DNA of 64,000 nt from the NCBI GenBank assembly GCA_016699695.1, contig CP065006.1, positions 1 through 64,000 on the forward strand, written 5' to 3'. Positions 16,448-25,442 of the stretch are shown here, in pieces. Both the position numbers and the translations under genes were made by a program. The notes under the pieces are model-generated. The model was given only the letters and a program-made list of their open reading frames with translations, ran no database searches and had not been told where the DNA came from. This stretch comes from Bacteroidota bacterium (lineage in GTDB: Bacteria > Bacteroidota > Bacteroidia > Bacteroidales > UBA10428). Positions within the stretch are counted from its first letter, which is position 1; each line of letters starts with the position of its first letter.

Positions 16448-17566
16448 TTACTTAGTAAAGCACGCCAACACAGCGGTTTTATTGTAAAACTCGAGGTATT
16501 CTTTCCTATTATTGGCAATTTCGCCAATGGAAAGTGCTCCTATGAGAGGCACCTTATTGGATTTCACTTCCATGAGCTCCTGCTCAAAATCATTGCCCAA
16601 AAAAAGGGTACGTGAAATACAATCGAAAAAAAGGTCGAACAGGCGCTCTTCAGGATTCAGCTTTGCTTTGCACCTTGCTGCCGCCAGACTGGCGGCTTCT
16701 ACAAGGCTTTTCTTGTTTCCATGTAGCACATCGACAAAGGTTCCTTCCTGAATTTCGCCCACACATACCAGTTGGTTATCCTGCGCGGCAATAGGGTCAC
16801 GCACCACCATTTCGGCATCCAGTTTATGGATACCAAATGGGTATGCCTTTGCCAGATCGAAAAAGTTATTCTCTTCAATCTTTTTGCCTGTATGTTGCAA
16901 AATCACCTCACGGTATACCTCCATGGCAGGTCGGTAATCGAGCTCTGTAATTATATTTCTGTCGGCCGATGTAACTTTAAAAGGCCCTGCCACACTAAAC
17001 CATCCATGTTGCACCTCCACAAAACATTCCAGAGGCAATCTTACCAGAAGCGCACAATCGGTAAGCATGCCCTTATTGCTAAAGAGACATGGTTTTTGTA
17101 CCATGGTCAACGAGCCAACCCCACCACCAATGTAGTTGCAATCGAGCCCAAATACCAGAAACAAAGATTCGATAAGCGCACTGATGCGGCGTGAAAACCC
17201 ATCGACCAATACACCCAGTGTTTTAAACTCAAAATCGTCGTGCACCAATTCTTCGATGACGACTTCGAAATCTGTTTGTGGATGACTTATGTTTTCTATT
17301 ACACTCACATGGACTTCGGTTTCGAATCCGGCAACAATGAACCCCTTGTCGAGTTTCTGTGTATTATGAAGCAGAGCCGGAAAAATGCCACCCCAGAGAG
17401 GTTTCTGTATGTTTTGTAAAATAGGGTCGAGTTGTTCAGGCTGCATCTGATTGGCATCGCATGCCAGAATTAGAATGCTTTTTACCGACTGATTCTGCTC
17501 ATAGGCATTCAGGCAATTTTGCAAATCTGCTATAGAATCACTGGTTGAGAGGTATAATTCCTTCAT
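16448..17566 (-). CDS. FIST domain sensory protein
   Basis: Cytoplasmic protein of 372 residues with FIST_N (about 30-190) and FIST_C (about 210-350) domains, a sensor module thought to bind small ligands such as amino acids. Recognisable parts are LILACDANQMQPEQL, the glycine-rich FGLDCNYIGGGVGSLT stretch, and the C-terminal DCISRTLFLGNDF and LIGALSIGEIAN segments. It is followed by a histidine kinase on the same strand with a 49-base gap, the common arrangement in which a stand-alone FIST protein feeds a kinase. The ligand is unknown. Confidence 0.85.
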   Translation of the reverse strand: MKELYLSTSDSIADLQNCLNAYEQNQSVKSILILACDANQMQPEQLDPILQNIQKPLWGGIFPALLHNTQKLDKGFIVAGFETEVHVSVIENISHPQTDFEVVIEELVHDDFEFKTLGVLVDGFSRRISALIESLFLVFGLDCNYIGGGVGSLTMVQKPCLFSNKGMLTDCALLVRLPLECFVEVQHGWFSVAGPFKVTSADRNIITELDYRPAMEVYREVILQHTGKKIEENNFFDLAKAYPFGIHKLDAEMVVRDPIAAQDNQLVCVGEIQEGTFVDVLHGNKKSLVEAASLAAARCKAKLNPEERLFDLFFDCISRTLFLGNDFEQELMEVKSNKVPLIGALSIGEIANNRKEYLEFYNKTAVLACFTK

Positions 17567-17729
17567 GAAAAAATTCAGGTTAATGCTTTTAGCCTTGCTA
17601 AGGTTTTAAATTTAATCAATTGCCTCAGAAAAGCAATAATTAAGGTTTAAATAAAGTTGAATAAAACTCACTATAAAAGTTCACCTATAACACATTTTCT
17701 CCGTACAAGCTATCACATGACTTACCACC

Positions 17730-18980
17730 ATGAAACCACAAAAAACTAATTTATTCCTATTGCTGCTTTTCTGGTTGCCACTATTGGTGGCGCAGGAAGG
17801 GTTTATAGATAAAGCCACCAAAAACCACTTCGATAGCCTCGATTCGCGCATTGTGCAATTGAATCAGCAGCTAAAAGCTTATGGCACTGAAAGACATGCA
17901 CAATATTTTTATGTGCGACGCGAAATTGACATGACCCTGTTTGTACGCGAGTTCGACCAGTGGGTATATGACGAAAATCTGCTACAAGCCCAGATTCTTA
18001 CCGATTCGCGTAAAGCTGCTTCGGAAAAGCGCTTTGATAACTATGGGGTCGAATACTATTCGGCTTACCAGGCCAAAATAACCCAATTAAGAGCCGATAA
18101 GATGCGGCATTATCAAAGCCTTTTGGAAAAAGAAAAAAACTTTAAAAAAGAGTACCTGCAATACATTGCCCCAGCTGACGAAGCTGCCTACCTGAAAACC
18201 CTCCGTATGATTGACCTGGCCTTAAAGTACACCGAAGAAACCGGCAGAAACGAAACCCGTGCATACCTTCTTTTTTATCAGACACATACCAGGGCCTTGT
18301 TGTATGATTTTTACAGCAAATACGATTTAGCAGAACTTACAAACAACCAAAACGCTTTTCTGAAAGCTTTTGAACCTATGCTCGAAAGCGATTCGCTAAA
18401 GCAAATACTCGAAGGGCAGGAGTTAGCAAAACAGTGTTACAATTATACGCTTGGAGCCAATTCCAAGCTAGACACTAATTATTTCGCCCTGCAAAAAATA
18501 GCTGCTGCCAATGCCATTGCCGATTGGAACGAAAGGCAAGGCTTGTCGTCGGAATTGTCTTCCCTTACCGGTCAGGCAGTTTTAGCGCGCCGCGACAGCC
18601 TGAACCGTGAAGGGATTTACCAATGGAACGACCTGATAATAGTGATAGGGTCGGTAAACTTCAGTTCGAAATCGGAAGCGGTACGACGTGGCGAGGCTAT
18701 TATCGATGCCGATAAAACCTTGTTCGAATACCTGCGGGTGAACAAATATTCTAACACTGCCAGCAAGGTAAACCTTGACCAAACCACTTTGCTGCCCGTA
18801 AAGGATAAAGACAGGGTTGTTTTTTTTCAGTACGACCCTTCGTGCGATGCCTGGCAATATATAATTGCCTACAATGAAGTAATGAGTAAAAAGTTTACAA
18901 TCGAAATGAGCCAGTTCCTGCCTCCGCTGCAATTTCAGGAAGATATCGACAAGGGTATTGAAGCGAATGGTATAAATTAG
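17730..18980 (+). CDS. Exported helical protein of unknown function
   Basis: Protein of 416 residues with a clear signal peptide (MKPQKTNLFLLLLFWLPLLVAQ). The mature part is rich in Gln, Lys, Glu, Tyr and Leu and is predicted largely alpha-helical (QLNQQLKAYGTERHAQYF, ITQLRADKMRHYQSLLEKE). Near the C-terminus a short beta-type segment (DRVVFFQYDPSCDAWQYIIAY) holds the only notable cysteine. No lipobox, T9SS tail or catalytic motif is seen, so a periplasmic location is most likely. I do not recognise the family. The Nudix gene follows on the same strand 17 bases later and may be co-transcribed. Confidence 0.65.
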   Translation: MKPQKTNLFLLLLFWLPLLVAQEGFIDKATKNHFDSLDSRIVQLNQQLKAYGTERHAQYFYVRREIDMTLFVREFDQWVYDENLLQAQILTDSRKAASEKRFDNYGVEYYSAYQAKITQLRADKMRHYQSLLEKEKNFKKEYLQYIAPADEAAYLKTLRMIDLALKYTEETGRNETRAYLLFYQTHTRALLYDFYSKYDLAELTNNQNAFLKAFEPMLESDSLKQILEGQELAKQCYNYTLGANSKLDTNYFALQKIAAANAIADWNERQGLSSELSSLTGQAVLARRDSLNREGIYQWNDLIIVIGSVNFSSKSEAVRRGEAIIDADKTLFEYLRVNKYSNTASKVNLDQTTLLPVKDKDRVVFFQYDPSCDAWQYIIAYNEVMSKKFTIEMSQFLPPLQFQEDIDKGIEANGIN

Positions 18981-18997
18981 CAGCAAAAAGTTGTTGC

Positions 18998-19648
18998 ATG
19001 CGAAAATATACCTACGATTATCCACGTCCTGCACTCACAGTAGATTCTGTCTTGTTTACCTGGTTCGGTGAAAAATTGCAAACCTTATTAATACAGCGCG
19101 GACAGGATCCATTTAAGGGCATGTGGGCCTATCCTGGTGGTTTTGTCGACGAAGGTGAAACCGCCGGGCAGGCTGCCGTGCGTGAGTTGTGGGAAGAAAC
19201 CGGGGTGCACGGAATACACATCGAACAATTGTATACCGAAACCAATCCTCACCGCGATCCGCGTGGATGGATAATTTCTGTTGTCCATTTTGCCCTCGTA
19301 CCTGCGTCCATTGATATATTACCTGGCGACGATGCCAGTCAGGTCGCATGGCATCCGGTTCACCAATCACCGGCTATGGTGTTTGGGCACGAACTTTTTT
19401 TACGGAAAGCCTTAGAGAGAATGCGGCAACAGCTTTTGTTCCATGTTATCGGTCGGGAAATACTGCCTGTTGATTTTGAATTGAAAGACTTGTATAAATT
19501 CTATTTGCAGCTAATCAATATTCCCGAACAGGTTGAAAAACTGGTAAAACGCTTGATCGATTATGGCATATTAATTCAAGTTGGCACCAAATGGCATTTC
19601 GAAAAAGGCCGTTACGAAGCTGTATTGAAAACAGGATTTTTACGTTAA
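18998..19648 (+). CDS. Nudix hydrolase with NrtR-like C-terminal domain
   Basis: Protein of 216 residues. The N-terminal Nudix fold (about 10-140) has a complete Nudix box, GGFVDEGETAGQAAVRELWE followed by ETGV, so hydrolysis of a nucleoside-diphosphate compound is plausible. The C-terminal part (about 150-215, KDLYKFYLQLINIPEQVEKL and KRLIDYGILIQ) resembles the winged-helix region of NrtR-type Nudix regulators, which bind ADP-ribose and control NAD genes. No NAD biosynthesis gene is adjacent. It could be an enzyme, a regulator or both. Confidence 0.8.
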   Translation: MRKYTYDYPRPALTVDSVLFTWFGEKLQTLLIQRGQDPFKGMWAYPGGFVDEGETAGQAAVRELWEETGVHGIHIEQLYTETNPHRDPRGWIISVVHFALVPASIDILPGDDASQVAWHPVHQSPAMVFGHELFLRKALERMRQQLLFHVIGREILPVDFELKDLYKFYLQLINIPEQVEKLVKRLIDYGILIQVGTKWHFEKGRYEAVLKTGFLR

Positions 19649-19719
19649 GCAATGTTTTGGACATTACAAATCAAATTCGCCCCTATGCAAGGAAGTGAAC
19701 GTGCAAAGAAATGATAAAA

Positions 19720-19740
19720 GGTAGAAAATAATTTTCCACC
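19720..19740 (-). terminator. Terminator-like hairpin between the Nudix gene and nrfA
   Basis: GGTAGAAAAT (19720-19729) and ATTTTCCACC (19731-19740) pair with one mismatch around a single-base loop. On the minus strand the hairpin is followed by TTTT, so it should end the nrfHA transcript. It lies 23 bases after the nrfA stop. Confidence 0.6.
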
Positions 19741-19763
19741 TTCCTGTTTTTATGCAAAGTGCA

Positions 19764-21311
19764 CTAATTCATATTATCGAGCAGGTAGTTAGCTTCACGT
19801 TCGTTCGCAACTTCGAGCCATTGAGGAACAACTTCTTTTAAGAAGCGGTCTTTATCAGCTTGCATGACTTTTACATCCAGACCGATGTATTCCTGCGCTT
19901 TAGCTTTGGTAGCAATATCCGGATAAGGTACTTCGCCATTAAACCCCAGATTTACAAACAAACGGGCAAGCTTGATTCTTGCTTCCTGCGCAAGGGCAAT
20001 GCCGGTGCCAATTACTCTCGAAGTTTCGACCGGAGAGTGGAAAGAACTACCATGGCCTGCAGCAGTGTAATCCCAACGCCACTGGGCATGGCGGATATCT
20101 AAGAGTATGGCTTTCATATCAGCTTCGGTAGCACCAAGGTCCCAGGCTTTTTTTGCTTCGACATGCGCCCTCACCAGCAGTTCTTCGAGTTTATCACGGT
20201 TTTCGATAATGCGGTCCTGACGCTCGTACACATCGGCCAATAGGCGAGCGCCTTCTTGTCGGTGACAAACCTGACACGAGTTCGAGATGTTGTTGAGCGG
20301 GCTTTGCAGGTGATGGCTGGTGTATTTCAACCCGCCCTCGCTGGTATAAGGCATGTGGCAGTCGGCACAGGAAACCCCGCGGCTGGCATGCACACCAGTC
20401 ATGTACACTTCGTAATCGGGATGCTGTGCTTTCAACATAGGTGCTTTGCTTAAAGCATGTGTCCAGTCGGTAAATTCAATGTTGTCATAATAGGCTTCCA
20501 TTTGTTCGGCCGAGTAACCATTGTCCCAGGGAAAGGTGAGGTATGGAACCCCTTCTATTTTCTTTTTGTTGAAATAATATTCCACATGACACTGTGCACA
20601 AACCAACGAACGCATTTCCTGGTGCGAAGCTTTGCTGATATCTTTTCCCTGCCGTTGATATGCTTCGATTAAAGCCGGCCGGGAGATTCGCAGGTTCATG
20701 GTTTCGGCATCGTGGCAGTCGCCACAACCAATGGCGTTGACAATCTCGTGTCCTTTTGTATCCATCGATCCGCTATAAAATGCAGCTACTCCCGCTTCGA
20801 AGTTTCCACCATTTTCTTCTATGAGCTGGTGCATTAATCGCGGCACATCAGGACTCTTGCAGGTCCAGCAGGTATTGGGTTGCGGACTGGGCACTCCTTC
20901 GGCAGGAGCTCCTGTACGCAGGGTATTCCACACATCTTCGATGGCATAGTAGTGGCCACGTCCCTGGTTGTAATCTTTCGAAAAAGCATAGCCAGCCCAA
21001 AGTACTACCAAACGCGGGTCTACTGCAAGCATATCGATAGTGGCATTGCCGTTGTGTTTGCTGCGGAAAGAAGTATCAGCAGTCTGTATGTACGATTGGT
21101 ACTCTTTGGGGAAATTCTTTCCCCATACTTCGCTGCGCGGTTCGAACTGCCCGTAATCGACCTTTTTCGTATAGGCAAACACAGCCTCGGCACGTCGCTC
21201 CATGATAGAAGAGGCCAAGAGGCCCAGAAAAAATACCACTACCAGTGTGGCAAAGAAAATCAGCCAACCGAACAGGGGCTTTTGATTAATTTTTTCGCGG
21301 AGGGTTTTCAT
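19764..21311 (-). CDS. nrfA: Ammonia-forming cytochrome c nitrite reductase, catalytic subunit
   Basis: Periplasmic pentahaem enzyme of 515 residues reducing nitrite to ammonium with six electrons; it also reduces NO and hydroxylamine. The active-site haem motif CxxCK is present (CWTCK near residue 149), with four CxxCH motifs (CGDCH, CAQCH, CADCH, CQVCH). The N-terminal uncleaved-looking helix (PLFGWLIFFATLVVVFFLGLL) fits the membrane-associated NrfA of NrfHA-type organisms. The tail AAGHGSSFHSPVETSRVIG carries distal histidines. nrfH lies 10 bases upstream on the same strand, so electrons should come from menaquinol through NrfH. Confidence 0.97.
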   Translation of the reverse strand: MKTLREKINQKPLFGWLIFFATLVVVFFLGLLASSIMERRAEAVFAYTKKVDYGQFEPRSEVWGKNFPKEYQSYIQTADTSFRSKHNGNATIDMLAVDPRLVVLWAGYAFSKDYNQGRGHYYAIEDVWNTLRTGAPAEGVPSPQPNTCWTCKSPDVPRLMHQLIEENGGNFEAGVAAFYSGSMDTKGHEIVNAIGCGDCHDAETMNLRISRPALIEAYQRQGKDISKASHQEMRSLVCAQCHVEYYFNKKKIEGVPYLTFPWDNGYSAEQMEAYYDNIEFTDWTHALSKAPMLKAQHPDYEVYMTGVHASRGVSCADCHMPYTSEGGLKYTSHHLQSPLNNISNSCQVCHRQEGARLLADVYERQDRIIENRDKLEELLVRAHVEAKKAWDLGATEADMKAILLDIRHAQWRWDYTAAGHGSSFHSPVETSRVIGTGIALAQEARIKLARLFVNLGFNGEVPYPDIATKAKAQEYIGLDVKVMQADKDRFLKEVVPQWLEVANEREANYLLDNMN

Positions 21312-21321
21312 ACCGTTGAAT

Positions 21322-21909
21322 TTAGTCGTTTTTAATTTGTTTCAGCCAATCGGGCACAGGACTCTGGGGAACAGGAACACGGGCATTGGGCACGCTCGAT
21401 AGGCTTTTAACACTGCCATGTGGCGTTTCGCGGTGACATTCCCAACATTGCCGTTCGGTTCTGAATTGATGGTATTCTGCTGTCCAGGCCAGCACTTTCG
21501 AATCGGTTATCTTATAGCTGTGACATCGGATGCAGTTTTGTTGCACCACCTTCTGTCCGGGCTCATGCATAAAAATAACCTGTGGTTCGCGCCGTAGGGT
21601 AAAAATAGTGGCATGACGCAATCCGTCTTTGGCTTTAAAATAATATTTGTTGAATACGTTGTTGTGCGGCACATGACAATCGTTGCAGTTGGCCACTTCG
21701 CGGTGTGCACTGTGGTTCCAGGTAGCATATTGGGGAGCCATGATATGGCAATTCACGCAGGTTTCGGGCTTGTCGGACAGGTAGGAGTGGGCACGCGAAA
21801 GAAAAAACATATAAGCCATTAAACCAAACACAATGCCGGAAAGCAATATTGCTCGCAACTTCCAGTTTTCCGGTGGGCCGAAGGTTTTATGAATCCAGTT
21901 GAGCCTCAT
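21322..21909 (-). CDS. nrfH: NrfH, tetrahaem menaquinol dehydrogenase subunit of nitrite reductase
   Basis: Membrane-anchored NapC/NirT-family cytochrome of 195 residues. It has one N-terminal helix (LRAILLSGIVFGLMAYMFFLS) and four haem motifs: CVNCH, CNDCH, CIRCH and CWECH. It takes electrons from menaquinol and passes them to NrfA, encoded 10 bases downstream. The C-terminal tail is Pro/Val-rich. The gene is first in the operon. The 199-base gap upstream holds a 7-base inverted repeat (TCCGATG 21997-22003, CATCGGA 22071-22077), but no copy of the palindrome found near hcp. Confidence 0.95.
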   Translation of the reverse strand: MRLNWIHKTFGPPENWKLRAILLSGIVFGLMAYMFFLSRAHSYLSDKPETCVNCHIMAPQYATWNHSAHREVANCNDCHVPHNNVFNKYYFKAKDGLRHATIFTLRREPQVIFMHEPGQKVVQQNCIRCHSYKITDSKVLAWTAEYHQFRTERQCWECHRETPHGSVKSLSSVPNARVPVPQSPVPDWLKQIKND

Positions 21910-22108
21910 GCATGGTTTTAGGTTGAATAAAAATAAGCATTATATTAAAGCCTATAAACACATTCATTTAATTTAAACCCATTCTTAATTAGTTTATCCG
22001 ATGGGAATAATAGGATTGTTAGGGAATGGATTCCATCAATAAAAATTAGTGTGATATTATTATAGCCGCACATCGGACGAATAGAATCCTTCCAATACAT
22101 CGTAGAGA

Positions 22109-22459
22109 CTAAAGGTTGACCTTAAACTCTTTTTTTTCCTTGATCATGGTAAGCAACATTTTAAATTTTTCGTCGGCATCGACGGCATGCGGAATGTTAG
22201 CAGGCATGATAATAAACTCACCAGTTTTTACCTGGTATGCTTTTTTGTCGATGGTAACCCTTGCTTCACCATCAATTACCTGTATAATGGCATCGAAGGG
22301 AGCAGTGTGTTCGCTCAGGTTCTGGCCTTTATCAAAGGCAAACAGGGTAAGATTTCCTGCTTCGTTGCGGGTAATAATCTTGCTTACAATCGAACCTGAA
22401 GCATAGCTCACGGAGCCAGCCAGGTTTTGTGGACTTGATTTTTCGAATACTTCTGTCAT
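22109..22459 (-). CDS. Cupin domain protein
   Basis: Single-domain cupin of 116 residues. Motif 1 is degenerate (SEHTAPFDAIIQVIDGEARV, with histidine and acid) and motif 2 is GEFIIMPANIPHAVDA, with one metal-type histidine. Stand-alone cupins like this are common beside hcp and other redox genes, and may bind a metal or small ligand. It lies downstream of hcp on the same strand, separated by an 11-bp perfect hairpin, so it may be partly or separately transcribed. Its role is unknown. Confidence 0.8.
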   Translation of the reverse strand: MTEVFEKSSPQNLAGSVSYASGSIVSKIITRNEAGNLTLFAFDKGQNLSEHTAPFDAIIQVIDGEARVTIDKKAYQVKTGEFIIMPANIPHAVDADEKFKMLLTMIKEKKEFKVNL

Positions 22460-22502
22460 ATGAATAATTTTAATTTTTAAAACACTCTTTAAAATTAGTA
22501 AT

Positions 22503-22537
22503 ATCGCCAGAAATTGTTTCTTACTATTTCTGGCGAT
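22503..22537 (-). terminator. Strong intercistronic hairpin after hcp
   Basis: Perfect 11-base arms ATCGCCAGAAA (22503-22513) and TTTCTGGCGAT (22527-22537) around a 13-base loop, starting 12 bases after the hcp stop. No long T-run follows on the minus strand, so it may act as a weak terminator or an mRNA-stabilising stem rather than a classic terminator. Confidence 0.5.
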
Positions 22538-22548
22538 TATTGAACCCT

Positions 22549-24219
22549 CTACTCTGATACCGCAACAGCTTCTGCGCCAATCAGGATTTTCAAATCTTCG
22601 TCAACTTGACCAATTCCGGCTATTCCGAAATTATCTACCAGTACTTTTACCACATTGGGCGAAAGAAAAGCAGGAAGAGTAGGCCCGAGGTGAATATTCT
22701 TCACGCCCAGGTGTAGTAATGCCAGCAATACAATTACTGCCTTTTGCTCGTACCACGCTATGTTGTAAGCAATGGGTAATTCGTTAATATCATTGAGCTG
22801 AAACACCTCTTTGAGTTTAAGCGCAATAATGGCCAGGGAATATGAGTCGTTACACTGTCCGGCATCCAACATGCGGGGAATACCTCCTATATCACCAAGC
22901 TCGAGTTTGTTGTAGCGGTATTTGGCGCATCCTGCCGTAAGAATAATGGTGTTTTGAGGCAGCTTCTCAGCAAATTGCGTGTAGTAATCGCGTCCCTTCA
23001 TACGGCCATCGCATCCGGCCATGACCACGAATTTTTTAATAGCGCCCGTTTTTACAGCCTCTACTACTTTATCAGCCAGCTGCATAACCTGGTTATGGGC
23101 AAAACCACCAATAATTTCACCGGTTTCAATTTCCACAGGTGGCTGACATTTTTTGGCGTGTGCGATGATGGCTGAAAAGTCTTTCGCCTTTCCCTCAGCC
23201 CTGTTGGCGATGTGCTTTACATCCGGAAATCCGGCGGAACCGGTGGTGTAAACGCGGTCTTTATAGGATTCAGCCGGTGGAACAAGGCAATTGGTAGTAA
23301 GAAGAACAGGACCGTTGAAACTTTCGAACTCTTCTTTTTGTTTCCACCATGCATTGCCATAGTTGCCCACAAAATGGCTGTACTTTTTAAATGCAGGATA
23401 GTAGTGCGCCGGAAGCATTTCGCTGTGTGTATACACATCTACTCCCGTTCCTTCGGTTTGGCGCAACAGTTCTTCCATGTCTTTCAAATCGTGACCACTG
23501 ATAAGAATGCCGGGCTTGTTCTGCACACCAATATTTACTTTGGTAATTTCCGGGTTTCCATAAGCACTGGTGTTGGCATGGTCAAGCAGAGCCATTACAT
23601 CTACACCAAATTTTCCGCATTCGAGTACCAGGGCGACAAGTGCATTGGCATCAAGGTCGTTGCGGGTAGTAGCTACAAGGGCTTTGTGCATGAATTTATA
23701 TACCTCAAGGTTTTCCTGACCCAGATTGAAGGCATGTTCGGCATAAGCGGCCATTCCTTTTAAACCATAGATAAGGAGCTCTTTCAGCGAACGGATGTCT
23801 TCGTTGGTTTCGCGCAGAATACTCACCAGCAAGCTGCGGGCAATAAACGAATGTTCGTTCTTGGGTTTCCAGATAGCACATTCAGGCAGATTGGCAGGAA
23901 TATCCTGTCCGTTCCTGAGAATTTCAGCCTTCATGTTTTCACGTAGTTCGATACCTTCCTGGCATTTTTTAATAATTGCTGCATCGTCGAAATTGGCATT
24001 GGTAATGGTCATAAATAGCGCCTCAAAGGTGTACTGATCGGCAGCCTTATTTCGTTGTCCCTCGTCATTGGCCATTTGTGTAAACACAGATACCCCACGG
24101 GCTATGTCGACCAGTAAATCCTGTAAATTGGAAGTGGATTCTCCTTTTCCGCAAACTCCTTTGATAGTGCAGCCGGTTCCTTTGGCTGCTTCCTGACATT
24201 GATAACAAAACATACTCAT
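22549..24219 (-). CDS. hcp: Hybrid-cluster protein (hydroxylamine reductase / NO reductase)
   Basis: Cytoplasmic Fe-S enzyme of 556 residues. The N-terminal cluster ligands are C5, C8, C17 and C23 ([17 protein letters not shown]), the spacing of the shorter class of Hcp rather than the E. coli type. Hybrid-cluster residues appear later in [18 protein letters not shown], and GCAKYRYNK with [10 protein letters not shown]. Hcp reduces hydroxylamine in vitro and is best regarded as an NO reductase protecting anaerobes from nitrosative stress. It is placed beside a ferredoxin-type protein and an HcpR-like regulator. Either of the two first in-frame ATGs (MSM) may be used. Confidence 0.97.
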   Translation of the reverse strand: MSMFCYQCQEAAKGTGCTIKGVCGKGESTSNLQDLLVDIARGVSVFTQMANDEGQRNKAADQYTFEALFMTITNANFDDAAIIKKCQEGIELRENMKAEILRNGQDIPANLPECAIWKPKNEHSFIARSLLVSILRETNEDIRSLKELLIYGLKGMAAYAEHAFNLGQENLEVYKFMHKALVATTRNDLDANALVALVLECGKFGVDVMALLDHANTSAYGNPEITKVNIGVQNKPGILISGHDLKDMEELLRQTEGTGVDVYTHSEMLPAHYYPAFKKYSHFVGNYGNAWWKQKEEFESFNGPVLLTTNCLVPPAESYKDRVYTTGSAGFPDVKHIANRAEGKAKDFSAIIAHAKKCQPPVEIETGEIIGGFAHNQVMQLADKVVEAVKTGAIKKFVVMAGCDGRMKGRDYYTQFAEKLPQNTIILTAGCAKYRYNKLELGDIGGIPRMLDAGQCNDSYSLAIIALKLKEVFQLNDINELPIAYNIAWYEQKAVIVLLALLHLGVKNIHLGPTLPAFLSPNVVKVLVDNFGIAGIGQVDEDLKILIGAEAVAVSE

Positions 24220-24316
24220 AGTATAAATTTATTTATTGGTTTTACATTTATTAAAATCTATTTTGATTTGAATGAGGCATTCCTTTTCCATGGGAATGGA
24301 ATTAGCTTTAAGTAAA

Positions 24317-24330
24317 GTAAGAATCCTTAC
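24317..24330. promoter_or_regulatory. Palindrome GTAAG-n4-CTTAC upstream of hcp (candidate regulator site)
   Basis: GTAAGAATCCTTAC with outer AA/TT extending the symmetry to 24315-24332. It matches the palindrome at 25358-25371 in half-site form (GTAA(G/C)-n4-(C/G)TTAC) and lies 98 bases before the hcp start. Probable second site of the divergent Crp/Fnr regulator. Confidence 0.5.
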
Positions 24331-24373
24331 TTGTCTTTTCACCTTCCCTTAATAAAGTGCTCTTATAGGAAAT

Positions 24374-25297
24374 CTAAACCCAGTCTTCGCTGATTACTTC
24401 GCCTTCTACAGAAACAATGGCCAGTTTAATGGGTACTTTCCGGCTGGCATGGGATGCTGCCGTTTTTACCATTTGCAATAAACCTCCACAACATGGCACC
24501 GACATAATCATTACCGTGATAGTATTGACTTTAGCCTGATCAATCAAAGCTACAGTTTTCTGAAGGTAGGTGTCCATGCCGCTGTCGAGCTTGGGGCAAG
24601 CAATGGCAAGACTCTTACCTTTTAGGTATTGCTGATGGAAATTACCCAGTGCGTAAGACACACAATCGGCAGCAATCAGCAGGTCGGCATTCTGAAAATA
24701 GTTTGCCGCCGGATTGATCAGGTGCATCTGCACAGGCCATTGACGCAATTGCGATTGGGCTGAAACAGTTTGGGTAGTGTCTACTGCCATTCCGCGTGGC
24801 TCGAAACTCATGGCCTGCGAACCCGGGCACCCGCCGCCAGCATGAGCCATTGGACGGGCATGTACATTTGGTTGAGCCGATGGTGGAGTGTGTACGTGTG
24901 GTTTATGACCATGGTTATGCACCACTTCTATTACTTCATCTACATTGAAAGCGATGCTGGCTTCGTTTGCCCGCAGATACCGGACTCCTTCTTTTAGAAA
25001 AGCCATTTCGTTATGGTCTTTCAGGTGCTTCAGGTGGGCAATTACGGTGTTTTTACCTTTTTCAACCATCATTTCCATTACTTTGGTTTCGTTGTAGGGC
25101 TCAGCCTCACGCTTTTCTATTGTAATGGCCCCAAGCGGACAATGCCCTATGCAGGCTCCCAATCCGTCGCATAGCAAATCGCTGATCAGCCGTGCCTTGT
25201 TATCGATAATCTGTAAGGCTCCTTCGTGGCAATTCGGAACACATTCACCGCATCCGTTGCAAAGATCTTCGTCAATTTTTACCAGTTCCCGTATCAT
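24374..25297 (-). CDS. 2x[4Fe-4S] ferredoxin-domain protein of the hcp locus
   Basis: Protein of about 307 residues with two N-terminal [4Fe-4S] motifs (CNGCGECVPNC and CDGLGACIGHC-P), then a His/Pro-rich linker and a C-terminal domain with further cysteines (IMSVPCCGGLLQMV, CPKLDSG). Proteins of this kind accompany hcp in anaerobes and are likely its electron donor or a related redox partner. The ATG at 25297 (MIRELVKIDEDLCNGCG) is chosen. An in-frame GTG at 25327 directly abuts the -7 promoter element, so it would lie outside the transcript. It is separated from hcp by 154 bases with its own palindrome. Confidence 0.85.
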   Translation of the reverse strand: MIRELVKIDEDLCNGCGECVPNCHEGALQIIDNKARLISDLLCDGLGACIGHCPLGAITIEKREAEPYNETKVMEMMVEKGKNTVIAHLKHLKDHNEMAFLKEGVRYLRANEASIAFNVDEVIEVVHNHGHKPHVHTPPSAQPNVHARPMAHAGGGCPGSQAMSFEPRGMAVDTTQTVSAQSQLRQWPVQMHLINPAANYFQNADLLIAADCVSYALGNFHQQYLKGKSLAIACPKLDSGMDTYLQKTVALIDQAKVNTITVMIMSVPCCGGLLQMVKTAASHASRKVPIKLAIVSVEGEVISEDWV

Positions 25298-25326
25298 CGT
25301 TTCAGTATTATATTGTTTGTATGCCA

Positions 25327-25354
25327 CAAAGCTAATTGCATAGGAGGAGCCAAA
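25327..25354 (-). promoter_or_regulatory. Promoter of the ferredoxin/hcp-locus gene
   Basis: Minus strand: -7 element TAGCTTTG (25334 to 25327), an exact TAnnTTTG match, with a TTTG -33-like element at 25354 to 25351. The 16-base spacing is a little short of the usual 19-21, which is common for activator-dependent promoters. Confidence 0.5.
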
Positions 25355-25357
25355 ACG

Positions 25358-25371
25358 GTAACATATGTTAC
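25358..25371. promoter_or_regulatory. Perfect palindrome GTAACATATGTTAC, candidate HcpR-type operator
   Basis: Fourteen-base perfect inverted repeat between the ferredoxin gene and the divergent Crp/Fnr regulator. Its centre is about 44 bases upstream of the transcription start predicted from the -7 element at 25327-25334, the class II activator position of Crp/Fnr proteins. It also lies 71 bases before the regulator's own start. Confidence 0.7.
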
Positions 25372-25442
25372 AACAATCGAAATTAATTCGATAATTTTGT
25401 TTTTCTCAAATTAACAGGCTTAAAACCTAATTCATTTATAAA

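Noticed and set aside
20256..20672. Plus-strand frames opposite nrfA
   Set aside because: Reverse-complement shadows of a strongly conserved cytochrome gene; same holds for frames opposite hcp, purL, the A2M gene and the glycogen synthase gene.
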